NCBI GenBank assembly: GCA_045132775.1
Contig: JBGUSX010000091.1
Coordinates: 1 to 41,795, forward strand
Direction: 5' to 3'
DNA: 41,795 nucleotides
From: SVTX01 sp045132775
GTDB lineage: Bacteria > Bacillota > Clostridia > Oscillospirales > CAG-272
Each line of letters starts with the position of its first letter. The stretch's first letter is position 1. The notes under the pieces are model-generated. The model saw nothing but the letters and a program-made list of their open reading frames with translations, had not been told where the DNA came from and did not search any database. The translations under genes were made by a program, and so were the position numbers. Of the stretch, positions 32,351 to 40,677 are shown piece after piece.

Positions 32351-32644
32351 ATGGAATGTTGTTGTGAAAAAACAAAGATAAGAGATGAGGGCGAGAAAAA
32401 GCTATTGCTCAACAGGTTAAGTCGGATCGAGGGGCAGATACGCGGCATCAAGGGTATGGTCGAACGCGACGCTTACTGCGCGGATATTATCACGCAGGTC
32501 GCGGCGGTAAATGCGGCGCTTGCGTCCTTTAACAAGGAGCTTCTTTCCGCGCATATCAATTCCTGCGTCGCGGAGGATATTAAAGAGGGTAATACCGAAA
32601 AGACCGATGAGCTTATTGCGCTTTTGGGGAAGTTGATTAAATAA
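32351..32644 (+). CDS. csoR: Copper-sensing repressor CsoR
   Basis: A 97-residue all-helical repressor of the CsoR/RcnR family (LLLNRLSRIEGQIRGIKGMVERDAYCADIITQVAAVNAALASFNKELLSAHINSC). The copper ligand set Cys-His-Cys is present: C in AYCADI, then H and C in HINSC. An unusual MECCCEK start adds three clustered cysteines ahead of the fold. It would repress its own promoter, whose spacer carries the operator. The start is ATG 32351 (TTG 32348 also possible) after AAGGGG. Its TAA stop is the first triplet of repeat element H, which separates it from copA. Confidence 0.92.
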   Translation: MECCCEKTKIRDEGEKKLLLNRLSRIEGQIRGIKGMVERDAYCADIITQVAAVNAALASFNKELLSAHINSCVAEDIKEGNTEKTDELIALLGKLIK

Positions 32645-32918
32645 ATTGCAATTTAGCGGTGTGTTTGAAATTTGCAAACGGCTTAAAATAACTTCACGTC
32701 TATAAACCAAACGTCACTTTAAAACCGTAGGGGAGGCGCTTGCTCCTCCCGCTAATAAACGACTATTAAACCCTTATGGCTAAAGAAGAAACAAATGCTT
32801 TAGATCGGGAGGAGCAAGCTCCTCCCCTACGGTTTGAAGATAACGCGCATCATGTATACGAGACTTTATTTTAAATCGTTTGTTCAATAGTAACTCACCG
32901 ATAAATCAAAATTTGAAG
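32642..32918. repeat. Repeat element H: shared termini, GGGAGGAGC inverted pair inside
   Basis: The termini taaattgcaattt (32642-32654, with the csoR stop) and ccgataaatcaaaatttgaag (end 32918) match those of copies A-G. Inside, arms at 32722-32751 and 32806-32835 are 30-base inverted copies with one mismatch, each itself a hairpin (AGGGGAGG...CCTCCC). A single related arm occurs at 9106. No gene lies between csoR and copA. Confidence 0.8.
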
Positions 32919-32966
32919 TTTTATATAACAACGGGATCGAGACATCCCATTTATTAGAGGTGAAAA

Positions 32967-35519
32967 ATGAGAAAATACAAAGTAACGGGAATGAGCTGTG
33001 CCGCGTGCTCCGCGAGGGTGGAAAAGGCGGTCTCGGCTCTCGAGGGTGTTGAATCCTGTGCGGTCAACTTACTGACAAACTCGATGGTGATCGAGGGCAG
33101 TGTCGATGACAGCGAGATAATCGGTGCGGTGGTCTCTGCAGGATACGGCGCGGAGCTCGACGGCGGCACAGGCGGTGGTACAGGCGGCGCGGGTGGTGCA
33201 AATGGCGCGGTCAAGGGTGACTCGCGCGGAGATGATGCGGAAAGACGCGCGACAAAGGCTATAATATGGCGGCTTTGCGTGTCGGGGGTATTCCTTGCGA
33301 CACTTATGTATATATCGATGGGTCACGTTATGTGGGACGCGCCGATGCCTGCATATTTTGTGGGAAATCCGATATCCATAGCGCTTTCAGAGCTTATTCT
33401 GTCCGCTATAATACTTGTTATCAATCAAAAGTTCTTTATTAACGGATTTCGAGGCATCATTCACGGTGCGCCCAATATGGACACTCTCGTGTCTCTCGGG
33501 TCGGGTGCTTCGTTTATATATAGCGTATGCCTTGTATTTGCAATGACCGATCTTCAGCTGAGATGGGGAGCTTCCGCTGCCGCACACCATCTTCACGGGC
33601 TTTATTTCGAGTCCGCGGCGATGATTTTGGTGCTCATAACCGTCGGAAAGCTGCTTGAGTCGGTCTCGAAGGGAAGGACCACGCGTTCCTTGCGCGCGCT
33701 TATCGATCTTTCGCCAAAGACGGCGACTGTGATAAGGGACGGGGAGGAAGAAGTGGTCGATGCGTCAAGCGTCAGAATGGGCGACGTATTTATCGTTCGT
33801 CCCGGCGAGAGCATTCCCGTGGACGGAGTCGTGATCGAGGGCGGATCTTCTGTCGACGAATCGGCGCTTACGGGCGAGAGCATGCCTGTTGACAAGGCCA
33901 CGGGAGCTCACGTGAGTGCAGGAACGATAAATCTTTCGGGATTTTTGCGTTGTGAGGCGACTCGCGTTGGCGAGGACACGACGCTGTCCCAGATCATCAA
34001 GATAGTCAGCGATGCGACCGCTTCAAAGGCACCTATTGCGCGTGCGGCGGACAAGGTCTCGGGAATCTTCGTGCCTGTGGTGCTCGGTATTGCCGCCGTT
34101 ACGGTCACGGTCTGGATGATCGTGTCGGGCGGCGAGATCGGCATTTCGCTCTCGCGCGCGATATCGGTGCTTGTTATCAGTTGCCCGTGCGCGCTCGGTC
34201 TTGCAACTCCCGTTGCGATAATGGTCGGAAGCGGAAAGGGAGCAAGGCAGGGTATTCTCTTCAAGAGCGCGAGCGCGCTTGAGGCTACGGGCAGGGCGGA
34301 TATCGTCGTGCTTGACAAAACGGGTACCGTTACAAAGGGCGAGATGACCGTCACGGATGTGAAGGCGGCGGACGGTGCCGACGAAAATGAGCTTTTATCG
34401 GTCGCGTATTCGCTTGAGGGCATGAGTGAGCATCCGCTTGGAAAGGCTGTCGTGAGATTTGCCCAAGGAAAGGCGATAAATGCTCTCGATATTGACGGAT
34501 TTAAGGCGATATCGGGCAGTGGAATCGAGGCGGAGCTTGGCGGCGAGAGATTGCGCGGAGGAAAGCTTGGATTTATCCGCGAGGTATGTTCTGTGAATGA
34601 CAATGCCGTGTCGTTTGCCGCCACGCTCGAGGAACAGGGAAAGACCGCGACGTATTTCTGCCGCGGAGAAAAATTCCTTGGAATTATTGCGATCGCGGAC
34701 ACAATAAAAGAGGATTCCGCAAGTGCTATTGCAAAACTTCGCGCAATGGGAATAAAGACTCTGATGCTGACGGGCGACAATTCGCGTACCGCCGCGGCGA
34801 TAGGAAAGCTTGCGGGAGTCGACGGTGTTATCCCTGAGCTTTTGCCCGAGCAAAAGGCGAAAGAAATCCAAAAGCTGCAGGGAGAGGGACACCGCGTTAT
34901 CATGGTCGGCGATGGCATAAACGATGCGCCTGCGCTCGCGGTGGCGGACGTTGGAGTGGCGATCGGTGCGGGTACCGACGTGGCGATCGAATCCGCGGAC
35001 GCGGTGCTTATGAACAGCCATCTGTCCGATCTTTCACGGGCGGTAAGACTCGGAAGAAAGACGCTTAAAAACATTTACGAAAATCTGTTTTGGGCATTTA
35101 TTTACAACGTTGTGGGCATTCCGCTCGCGGCAGGGGTCTGGATCCCTCTTACAGGCTGGGAGCTGAGTCCTATGTTCGGCGCGGCGGCGATGTCGCTTTC
35201 GAGCTTTTGCGTGGTCATGAATGCGCTCAGGCTAAATCTTATCGATCTTGACAAGTCTTCGGGCTTGAAGAAAATAAAATCTGAAACTGATAAGAAAGGA
35301 AAGAAAAAGATGAAAAAGACTCTTAAAATTGAAGGAATGATGTGTCCTCACTGCTCGGGACGTGTTAAAAAGGTACTCGAGGCACTTGAGGCGGTAGAGC
35401 TTGCAGAGGTCTCGCACGAGACGGGACTCGCCGTTGTCACTCTTGCCAAAGGTATTGACGACACGATACTCAAGAACACTGTCGAGGATCAGGGCTACAA
35501 GGTACTTTCGATCGAATAA
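32967..35519 (+). CDS. copA: Copper-exporting P1B-type ATPase with a C-terminal CopZ-like domain
   Basis: An 850-residue copper(I) pump. An N-terminal heavy-metal domain has GMSCAAC (residues 8-14). After a Gly-rich linker the membrane part holds SCPCALGLATP (CPC 406-408). The ATPase core has TGES, DKTGTVT (phosphorylated D450), HPLGKAVV and GDGINDAPALAVADVGVAIG. Beyond the last helices comes a second heavy-metal domain with GMMCPHC (C793, C796), unlike most CopA proteins. An ATG at 35310 with AAAGGAAAG upstream may also yield it alone as CopZ. GAGGTG precedes the main start. It follows csoR and its operator. Confidence 0.95.
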   Translation: MRKYKVTGMSCAACSARVEKAVSALEGVESCAVNLLTNSMVIEGSVDDSEIIGAVVSAGYGAELDGGTGGGTGGAGGANGAVKGDSRGDDAERRATKAIIWRLCVSGVFLATLMYISMGHVMWDAPMPAYFVGNPISIALSELILSAIILVINQKFFINGFRGIIHGAPNMDTLVSLGSGASFIYSVCLVFAMTDLQLRWGASAAAHHLHGLYFESAAMILVLITVGKLLESVSKGRTTRSLRALIDLSPKTATVIRDGEEEVVDASSVRMGDVFIVRPGESIPVDGVVIEGGSSVDESALTGESMPVDKATGAHVSAGTINLSGFLRCEATRVGEDTTLSQIIKIVSDATASKAPIARAADKVSGIFVPVVLGIAAVTVTVWMIVSGGEIGISLSRAISVLVISCPCALGLATPVAIMVGSGKGARQGILFKSASALEATGRADIVVLDKTGTVTKGEMTVTDVKAADGADENELLSVAYSLEGMSEHPLGKAVVRFAQGKAINALDIDGFKAISGSGIEAELGGERLRGGKLGFIREVCSVNDNAVSFAATLEEQGKTATYFCRGEKFLGIIAIADTIKEDSASAIAKLRAMGIKTLMLTGDNSRTAAAIGKLAGVDGVIPELLPEQKAKEIQKLQGEGHRVIMVGDGINDAPALAVADVGVAIGAGTDVAIESADAVLMNSHLSDLSRAVRLGRKTLKNIYENLFWAFIYNVVGIPLAAGVWIPLTGWELSPMFGAAAMSLSSFCVVMNALRLNLIDLDKSSGLKKIKSETDKKGKKKMKKTLKIEGMMCPHCSGRVKKVLEALEAVELAEVSHETGLAVVTLAKGIDDTILKNTVEDQGYKVLSIE
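35310..35519 (+). CDS. Possible internal start producing a free CopZ-like chaperone
   Basis: In frame with copA, the last 69 codons (MKKTLKIEGMMCPHCSGRVKK...) form a complete heavy-metal-associated domain of CopZ size. The ATG at 35310 has AAAGGAAAG 5-13 bases upstream and the preceding linker (SETDKKGKKK) is lysine-rich. That is the look of a former or still active separate copZ start. Production of the free protein is not shown by the sequence. Confidence 0.35.
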   Translation: MKKTLKIEGMMCPHCSGRVKKVLEALEAVELAEVSHETGLAVVTLAKGIDDTILKNTVEDQGYKVLSIE

Positions 35520-35537
35520 ATCACGGAGGGGAGAAAA

Positions 35538-37655
35538 ATGCTTCCTGTAATTAAAGACAAGAAAAAGCTCGATCTCTACACACCGACCGCGTGGCAGACC
35601 GTCCTTTTGCGAAACTTGGGTCTTGTGTCCGACGAAAAGCTTGCCGCTGTTCTCGGGACTGATGCACAGACCGTCAGACGCGAGGCGGAGAGGCTCGGAA
35701 TTGCGGGAATCAAGTATGACCCGAACTGGAGAAGGCTTGGGTATATCAACATTATCAAGAACAACTGGCATCTTTTGCCTTATTCGCAGTTACTTGAGCT
35801 CCTTGAGATGAGCGAGGGCGAGCTTGCGTACTGTCTCAAAGAGGATGATTTTCTCGCAATCAAGTTGGGATCCTACAAAGCTCGGGCGGACGAGATAAGG
35901 TATTCTCCGCTCACAGAAGAGGAGAGAAAAGAGACCGAGCGACTTGCAGAGCTTGTAAAAAAGGAATTTATTGCGGATTATGCAAAGCCCTTTGAGTTTT
36001 ACAAGACAGAGGCGATCAGGCGCGAGAGGAGCTCGGGGGACAGTGGATTTGACAAGATAGTTTACAGCTACTCGATGCTTTACGGCGACACCTTTCTTGA
36101 AGGTGACGAGATAGTTCCGGACGAGATGCTTGAACGCTTGCAGGCGGTCGGTGTCAACGGGCTCTGGATGCAGGGCGTTTTGTCCAAGCTCTCGCCTTAT
36201 CCGTTTGTCGAGGGGCTTGACGAGGGGTATGAGCAAAGACGGGAGAATCTTAAAAAGATAATTGAAAAGTGCGCAAAATACGGCATAGGGGTCTATCTTT
36301 ATTTCAACGAGCCGCGCGGCGTGTCCGAGCACCAGCTCACAGAAAGGACAGAGAGGCTGAAGGGACGCTTCTTTAACGACACGTGGAGTCTCTGCACCAC
36401 GCACAAGGAGGTGCAGGACTATCTGTACGGTGCCGTTCGCTCGCTTGCAGAGGCGGTACCCGAGCTTGCGGGAATTATAACGATCACGATGTCGGAGAAT
36501 ATGACCAACTGTCATTCGCGAACGAACAACACCTGCCCTTACTGCTCGCATCTGCGCCACGTTGACGTGGTACCCGAGATAAACAACATAATTCAGCGCG
36601 CGGTATCCGATGCAGGCGCAAAAACACGTGTCCTGGCAAACCTCTGGTCCTGGACCAAGCCTTACGAGTGGAGCGAGGAGGAGCTGCTTGAAGGAATCGA
36701 GCGCATGGATAAGCGCATAGATATCCTTTCGGTCAGCGAGATGGGCGGCGTCATTATCAATGGCGAGCGCGTTGAGGTCAAGGAATATGCGCTTAGCAAG
36801 ATAGGTCCTTGCGAGGAGACTAAAAGATCTCTCTCCTTTGCAAAAAAGATCGGTCACAAGGTAATGGCAAAGGTGCAGATCAACAGCTCCTGGGAGTTTG
36901 CGGTAGTGCCTTACGTTCCCGTATTTGAGTTGATAATTGAGCACATGCAGAACCTAAAGGAGCTCGGGGTGGGCGGTCTTATGCTGTCCTGGACGGTCGG
37001 AGGTTATCCAACCCCGTCTCTCGATCTCGTCGACAGGTTCTTTGAGGGAGATTTTGATTACGACACTTGGCTGTGCGAGCATTTCGGAGACAGAGCGACG
37101 GACGTAAAGCGCGCGGTAACACATTTCTCGCGCGGATTCAGATATTATCCGCACACGATAGGAACTCTTTACCAGGGTGCGCAGGAGCTTGGGGCATCAA
37201 ATCTGCTCTACAAGGAGCAGACGGGGTATGCCGCGACGATGGTGACCTACGCACACGACGATTACAATGCGTGGAGGGGTACGTACTCGGTCGAGGATTT
37301 TCTCGCGCTGCTTGACTCCTTGCTTGATGAATGGAAACAGGGTCTTGATCTGATCTTGTCTCTCGACGGAAACGAGACCTTCCGCGAGCTATGCCGTTTT
37401 GCTGAGGTCGTTTACGTGAATATCAAGAGTATGGCGGTGCAGACGAGATATAACGTCGCGCGTGACGAGGGCAAACAAGACGAGATCCCCGCGCTTCTCT
37501 GCGAGGAGGGAAGTCTTACGCGCCGCCTCTATGCCCTCGCGGCGGAGGATGCAAGGATCGGTTACGAGGCGAGCAACCACTACTACTTTACACAGAACAA
37601 CTTTATTGAGAAGATCATTTGTCTTGATAGGTTGGGAAGAGAATTCTGCAAATAA
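35538..37655 (+). CDS. Large hypothetical protein: HTH-like N-terminus and glycosidase-like TIM barrel
   Basis: A 705-residue cytoplasmic protein without a signal peptide. Residues 15-55 (TAWQTVLLRNLGLVSDEKLAAVLGTDAQTVRREAERLGI) look like a helix-turn-helix. From about residue 190 it resembles a hexosaminidase-like TIM barrel: LQAVGVNGLWMQGVLSKLSPYPF, KCAKYGIGVYLYFNEPR, AGIITITMSENMTNCHSRTNNTCPYC, VLANLWSWTKPYEW, DILSVSEMGG, GGLMLSWTVGGYPTP. The C-terminal 200 residues are helical. I do not recognise a named family; enzymatic activity is an inference from the barrel pattern. It starts 18 bases after copA but has no obvious link to copper, and ends at a strong terminator. Confidence 0.75.
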   Translation: MLPVIKDKKKLDLYTPTAWQTVLLRNLGLVSDEKLAAVLGTDAQTVRREAERLGIAGIKYDPNWRRLGYINIIKNNWHLLPYSQLLELLEMSEGELAYCLKEDDFLAIKLGSYKARADEIRYSPLTEEERKETERLAELVKKEFIADYAKPFEFYKTEAIRRERSSGDSGFDKIVYSYSMLYGDTFLEGDEIVPDEMLERLQAVGVNGLWMQGVLSKLSPYPFVEGLDEGYEQRRENLKKIIEKCAKYGIGVYLYFNEPRGVSEHQLTERTERLKGRFFNDTWSLCTTHKEVQDYLYGAVRSLAEAVPELAGIITITMSENMTNCHSRTNNTCPYCSHLRHVDVVPEINNIIQRAVSDAGAKTRVLANLWSWTKPYEWSEEELLEGIERMDKRIDILSVSEMGGVIINGERVEVKEYALSKIGPCEETKRSLSFAKKIGHKVMAKVQINSSWEFAVVPYVPVFELIIEHMQNLKELGVGGLMLSWTVGGYPTPSLDLVDRFFEGDFDYDTWLCEHFGDRATDVKRAVTHFSRGFRYYPHTIGTLYQGAQELGASNLLYKEQTGYAATMVTYAHDDYNAWRGTYSVEDFLALLDSLLDEWKQGLDLILSLDGNETFRELCRFAEVVYVNIKSMAVQTRYNVARDEGKQDEIPALLCEEGSLTRRLYALAAEDARIGYEASNHYYFTQNNFIEKIICLDRLGREFCK

Positions 37656-37660
37656 AAGAC

Positions 37661-37692
37661 GATCCCGACGGAAATCCGTCGGGATCTTTGTT
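37661..37692. terminator. Terminator between convergent genes
   Basis: GATCCCGACGGA pairs with TCCGTCGGGATC (12 bp), followed by TTTGTTT on the + strand. It ends the barrel protein gene and borders the convergent mscL gene. Confidence 0.9.
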
Positions 37693-37695
37693 TGA

Positions 37696-38313
37696 TTATT
37701 TATTCTTAAGCTCTGCGAGGATCATTTTGAGGAGGTCCTCGGTGGTGGGGTTGGCTTCGCGGTCGAGTCTTGCCGCCTCGGCTGCCGCTGCCGCTTCTGC
37801 TGCCGCCGCCTCGTCTGCAAGTCTCTGCTTCTCGGCAAAATATGCCTTGATCGCCTCTCTGTCGTGGAGCTTTATGCCATTCGCGCGGAGCTCCTTTCTC
37901 TGTGCGCGGCTGAGCTTCTTCTTTTCAAGCTCGTTGTGCTCCTCTCTCATTTTGTTGATTATCTTTACGATGGTGAAGAGCACGAATGCGGTGATGAAGA
38001 AGTTGAGAACCGCGTTGATGAATGAGCCCCAATCTATGTAGATAGAGTTTGCAAGGTCGATCTCCTGACCGATCACAACTCCCGCTTCATCGACTACGTC
38101 CTTGTACGCGGTCTTCAGGAAGGTGAAGACCTCACTGAGAGAATTTGCGCCGAAGATGAGCGCGAGGAGAGCGTTTACTATCGGCTTGAGGATAAAGTTA
38201 CCCATGCCGTTGACGATCGCGGTGAACGCGCCGCCGACGATAACACCGACGGACATATCGATTACATTTCCGCGGGTTATGAACTTTTTAAATTCGGGAA
38301 AAAAGTTTTTCAT
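37696..38313 (-). CDS. mscL: Large-conductance mechanosensitive channel with long C-terminal tail
   Basis: A 205-residue channel that opens under membrane tension to release solutes. The N-terminus FKKFITRGNVIDMSVGVIVGGAFTAIVNGMGNFILKPIV is the canonical first helix and gate. The second helix is FINAVLNFFITAFVLFTIVKIINKM. A tail of about 75 residues follows, including a run of Ala and Glu (DEAAAAEAAAAAEAARLDRE) and the final PTTEDLLKMILAELKNK, a family end motif. Typical MscL is 130-150 residues, so the tail is expanded. The start at 38313 follows AAGGAG; a TTG-type upstream start at 38337 is unlikely. Confidence 0.93.
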   Translation of the reverse strand: MKNFFPEFKKFITRGNVIDMSVGVIVGGAFTAIVNGMGNFILKPIVNALLALIFGANSLSEVFTFLKTAYKDVVDEAGVVIGQEIDLANSIYIDWGSFINAVLNFFITAFVLFTIVKIINKMREEHNELEKKKLSRAQRKELRANGIKLHDREAIKAYFAEKQRLADEAAAAEAAAAAEAARLDREANPTTEDLLKMILAELKNK

Positions 38314-38369
38314 TTTGTTTCTCCTTGTTTTTGTCAAACACCGACGCTTTTTGTCGGATAACTGTTTTT

Positions 38370-38398
38370 ATTATACAACTCATTTTTTCGTTTGTCAA
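38370..38398 (-). promoter_or_regulatory. Promoter of mscL
   Basis: On the - strand, TTGACA (38398-38393) and TATAAT (38375-38370), spacer 17. A small hairpin (CCGAC/GTCGG, 38341-38357) lies in the leader. Confidence 0.85.
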
Positions 38399-38445
38399 CA
38401 AAAATATCGCGGGAATTGTTGCCTTTAGGACAATATTCCCGCGAT
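38398..38445 (-). terminator. Terminator after the NhaC-family gene and repeat F
   Basis: ATCGCGGGAAT (38406-38416) pairs with ATTCCCGCGAT (38435-38445), with inner TTGT/ACAA. On the - strand it is followed by a T run next to the mscL promoter, so it would end - strand transcripts coming through repeat F. Confidence 0.75.
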
Positions 38446-38448
38446 GGA

Positions 38449-38705
38449 TTTTGAATTTTGATTTGTCGGTGTGTTAAGCCTTCCCCAGCGGGGAAGGGGG
38501 ACCGCGTAAGCGGTGGATGAGGAGGTCGCTCTTTCAAGGGCTTCACGTCTTTTGATTACCTTGTTTCGTTGCAAAAGAAACCTTGTGACACAAGATAAAA
38601 TCCACAATACACCCGTGGCGCGCGTCCTAATGGCGACCTCCTCATCCACCACTTCGTGGTCCCCCTTCTCCGCTGGAGAAGGCTATTCGATAAATTGCAG
38701 TTTGT
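38449..38705. repeat. Hairpin intergenic element, copy F
   Basis: The termini are tttgaattttgatttgtcgg and tcgataaattgcagttt. The core matches copy D in orientation with hairpins CCTTCCCC/GGGGAAGG, ACCGC gtaa GCGGT, ACCAC ttc GTGGT and CCTTCTCC/GGAGAAGG. It fills the 400-base gap between mscL and the transporter gene; no gene is present. Confidence 0.88.
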
Positions 38706-38718
38706 TTGTTATTGCTTT

Positions 38719-40272
38719 TTATTTCTCTTTCTTTGCCGAGAGCATTTTGATTGTGAACACGGCGAGGGCGAAGAGTGCGAGTGCCGCTACCCACATAATG
38801 ATACAGCTCAGTACGCTTCCGAGTGTTGCGCAGAGTCCTGCAACAACGTATGAGACTGCCGCGATACCTGCGACAAGTGCAGCATAAGGAAGCTGGGTAT
38901 TTACGTGGTCAACGTGGTTACACTGTGCACCTGCTGATGCCAGAATAGTTGTGTCCGAAATGGGTGATATGTGGTCGCCGAACACCGCACCGCCAAGCGT
39001 TGCAGATACGGTAAGTATTGCCATCGTTCCGCTTCCGCCGAGAATGGTGACCGCGATCGGAACAAGGACACCGAAGGTTCCCCAGCTGGTTCCCGTTGCA
39101 AATGCGATTCCGCCTGCAAGCAGGAAGAATATAGCAGGGAAGAGGAACTGCGGGAAGTTACTGTTTGCAAGGTTGGTCTCAACAAATGCCTGTGCGTCGA
39201 GGTATCCGCCCTTTGCTCCCATGATTCCCGATATAGACCACGCGAACGTGAGGATGAGGATGGCGGGGACCATTGCCTTGAATCCGTCTGTGAAGCTGGA
39301 TGTGATCTCCTTGAAGGAGACAACGCGAGCGATCATATAGTAGATCGAAATAATCACCAGTGCGACGGTAGAGCCGATTGCAAGGGACATTCCCGCATCG
39401 CAGTTTGAGAATGCCTCGATAACGTTTGCGCTCTGGAGCTCGGTTCCGATAAGACCTGTATCCCAGTTATAGAAAAAGCCGGTATAGAGCATTCCGCCGA
39501 TGCAACACGCGATAAGCACGAGCACGGGAATGGTAAGGTGACGAACCTTGCCCTTGGGGTTGGAGGCTATCTCCGTGCCGTCGTCTGCTCCCTCGGTCTC
39601 TCCTGCGAATAGGTCGCCTGTCGATTCTGCGATCTGCTCGTTCTTCTTCATTTTGCCGAAGTCAAACTTCAAAAAGCAGAGGGTGAACACCATTACAAGA
39701 GTGAGGAGCGCATAAACGTTAAAGGGAATGGTGCTGATAAACACCATCAGTCCGTCTCCGTCAAGCTCTCCGGCAACTGCCGCCGCCCAGCTCGAAATCG
39801 GAGCGATGATGCAAACGGGTGCCGCCGTTGCGTCTATTATGTACGCAAGCTTTGAGCGAGAGATCTTGAATTTGTCGGTCACGGGGCGCATTACCGAGCC
39901 TACCGTGAGGCAGTTGAAATAGTCGTCAACGAAGATGAGGCATCCGAGTCCTGCGGTTGCGGCAAGTGCTCCGCCGCGTGTCTTGATCTTCTTTCCTGCC
40001 CAATCGCCGTAAGCCTTTGCTCCGCCCGATTTCTGCAGAAGAACGACCAGAATTCCGAGAACCACGAGGAAAACGATGATCGGCGTATTTCCTCCAACCT
40101 TTTCGCTCATTACCTGATAGAGCGTGAACAGTGCCTTAAGCGGATCTCCGCCTGCGTACATCATCGCGCCCACGAATATACCGAGGAAGAGCGAAACGTA
40201 CACCTGCTTTGTGAGAAGCGCCAAGACTATGGCGATAACTGCGGGCAAAAACGCCCATAAAGTACCTTCCAT
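38719..40272 (-). CDS. lysW: NhaC-family transporter, probable lysine uptake (LysW type)
   Basis: A 517-residue polytopic membrane protein of the NhaC Na+/H+ antiporter family with about 11-12 hydrophobic segments and conserved stretches GCLIFVDDYFNCLTVGSVMRP, IIAPISSWAAAVAG, FATGTSWGTFGVLVPIA and AVFGDHISPISDTTILASAGAQCNHVDHVNTQLPYA. A charged cytoplasmic loop lies near residues 205-240. Its leader carries a lysine riboswitch, and L-box-controlled NhaC-family genes have been predicted to be lysine transporters (LysW); the substrate is thus inferred from regulation. AAAAGGAG precedes the start. It is monocistronic. Confidence 0.85.
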   Translation of the reverse strand: MEGTLWAFLPAVIAIVLALLTKQVYVSLFLGIFVGAMMYAGGDPLKALFTLYQVMSEKVGGNTPIIVFLVVLGILVVLLQKSGGAKAYGDWAGKKIKTRGGALAATAGLGCLIFVDDYFNCLTVGSVMRPVTDKFKISRSKLAYIIDATAAPVCIIAPISSWAAAVAGELDGDGLMVFISTIPFNVYALLTLVMVFTLCFLKFDFGKMKKNEQIAESTGDLFAGETEGADDGTEIASNPKGKVRHLTIPVLVLIACCIGGMLYTGFFYNWDTGLIGTELQSANVIEAFSNCDAGMSLAIGSTVALVIISIYYMIARVVSFKEITSSFTDGFKAMVPAILILTFAWSISGIMGAKGGYLDAQAFVETNLANSNFPQFLFPAIFFLLAGGIAFATGTSWGTFGVLVPIAVTILGGSGTMAILTVSATLGGAVFGDHISPISDTTILASAGAQCNHVDHVNTQLPYAALVAGIAAVSYVVAGLCATLGSVLSCIIMWVAALALFALAVFTIKMLSAKKEK

Positions 40273-40310
40273 ATTTTTCTCCTTTTAGTTTATATAAATT
40301 TATTTTCAAC

Positions 40311-40360
40311 AAAAAAAGACCGCGGCGAGCCGCAGTCAGCATAAAAACGCACCTTGTGCG
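40311..40360 (-). terminator. Expression platform of the lysine riboswitch: two stem-loops
   Basis: On the - strand, CGCAC aag GTGCG plus TTTTTAT, then GACTGCGGC/GCCGCGGTC plus TTTTTTT. These are the candidate terminators controlled by lysine binding. Confidence 0.75.
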
Positions 40361-40362
40361 AT

Positions 40363-40520
40363 CTTAATAGCTCACCACCGTGCTCACGGTGACAGTCGCG
40401 CCGATATTCTCGTCGCGCCCGAATAAGATCGCTTGGGATACGTATCTCTTCTCGGCGGCTGCCCCTTTCCCGCGCAGACCTACGTCCCCGTCCGCGTTTA
40501 TCATGAAAGCCGCTCCTCTA
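40363..40520 (-). promoter_or_regulatory. Lysine riboswitch (L-box) aptamer
   Basis: Read on the - strand, the leader shows the L-box landmarks in order: AGAGGAGCG, TCATGATAA, GGGAAAGGGGCAGCCGCCGA, GGGCGCGACGAG, GACTGTCACC with its stem, and GAGCTATT closing the outer helix with AATAG at the 5' end. Compared with B. subtilis lysC, AGAGG, AAAGGGG, CGCCGA, CTGTCA and GCTAT are kept. Lysine binding should favour the terminators before the transporter gene. Confidence 0.82.
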
Positions 40521-40534
40521 TTTTGATTTACTGT

Positions 40535-40563
40535 AGTATATCACGGTGAATGAACGTTGTCAA
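40535..40563 (-). promoter_or_regulatory. Promoter of the riboswitch and transporter transcript
   Basis: On the - strand, TTGACA (40563-40558) and TATACT (40540-40535), spacer 17. Its start point lies just before the aptamer. Confidence 0.85.
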
Positions 40564-40603
40564 TAGATTTTCAAAACAATTTCAACTTTTTTGCAAAAAT
40601 GGC

Positions 40604-40632
40604 TTGACAAATATCCTTTTTTGTGGTATGAT
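40604..40632 (+). promoter_or_regulatory. Promoter of tRNA-Ser
   Basis: TTGACA (40604-40609) and TATGAT (40627-40632), spacer 17. Confidence 0.85.
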
Positions 40633-40677
40633 ACTTTAGTCGCCGATAAATAATATATTTTGGAGCCGAACAATTAC

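Noticed and set aside
35790..36944. 384-codon open frame on the - strand
   Set aside because: Antisense to the barrel-like protein; the + strand gene has a proper start, spacing and terminator.
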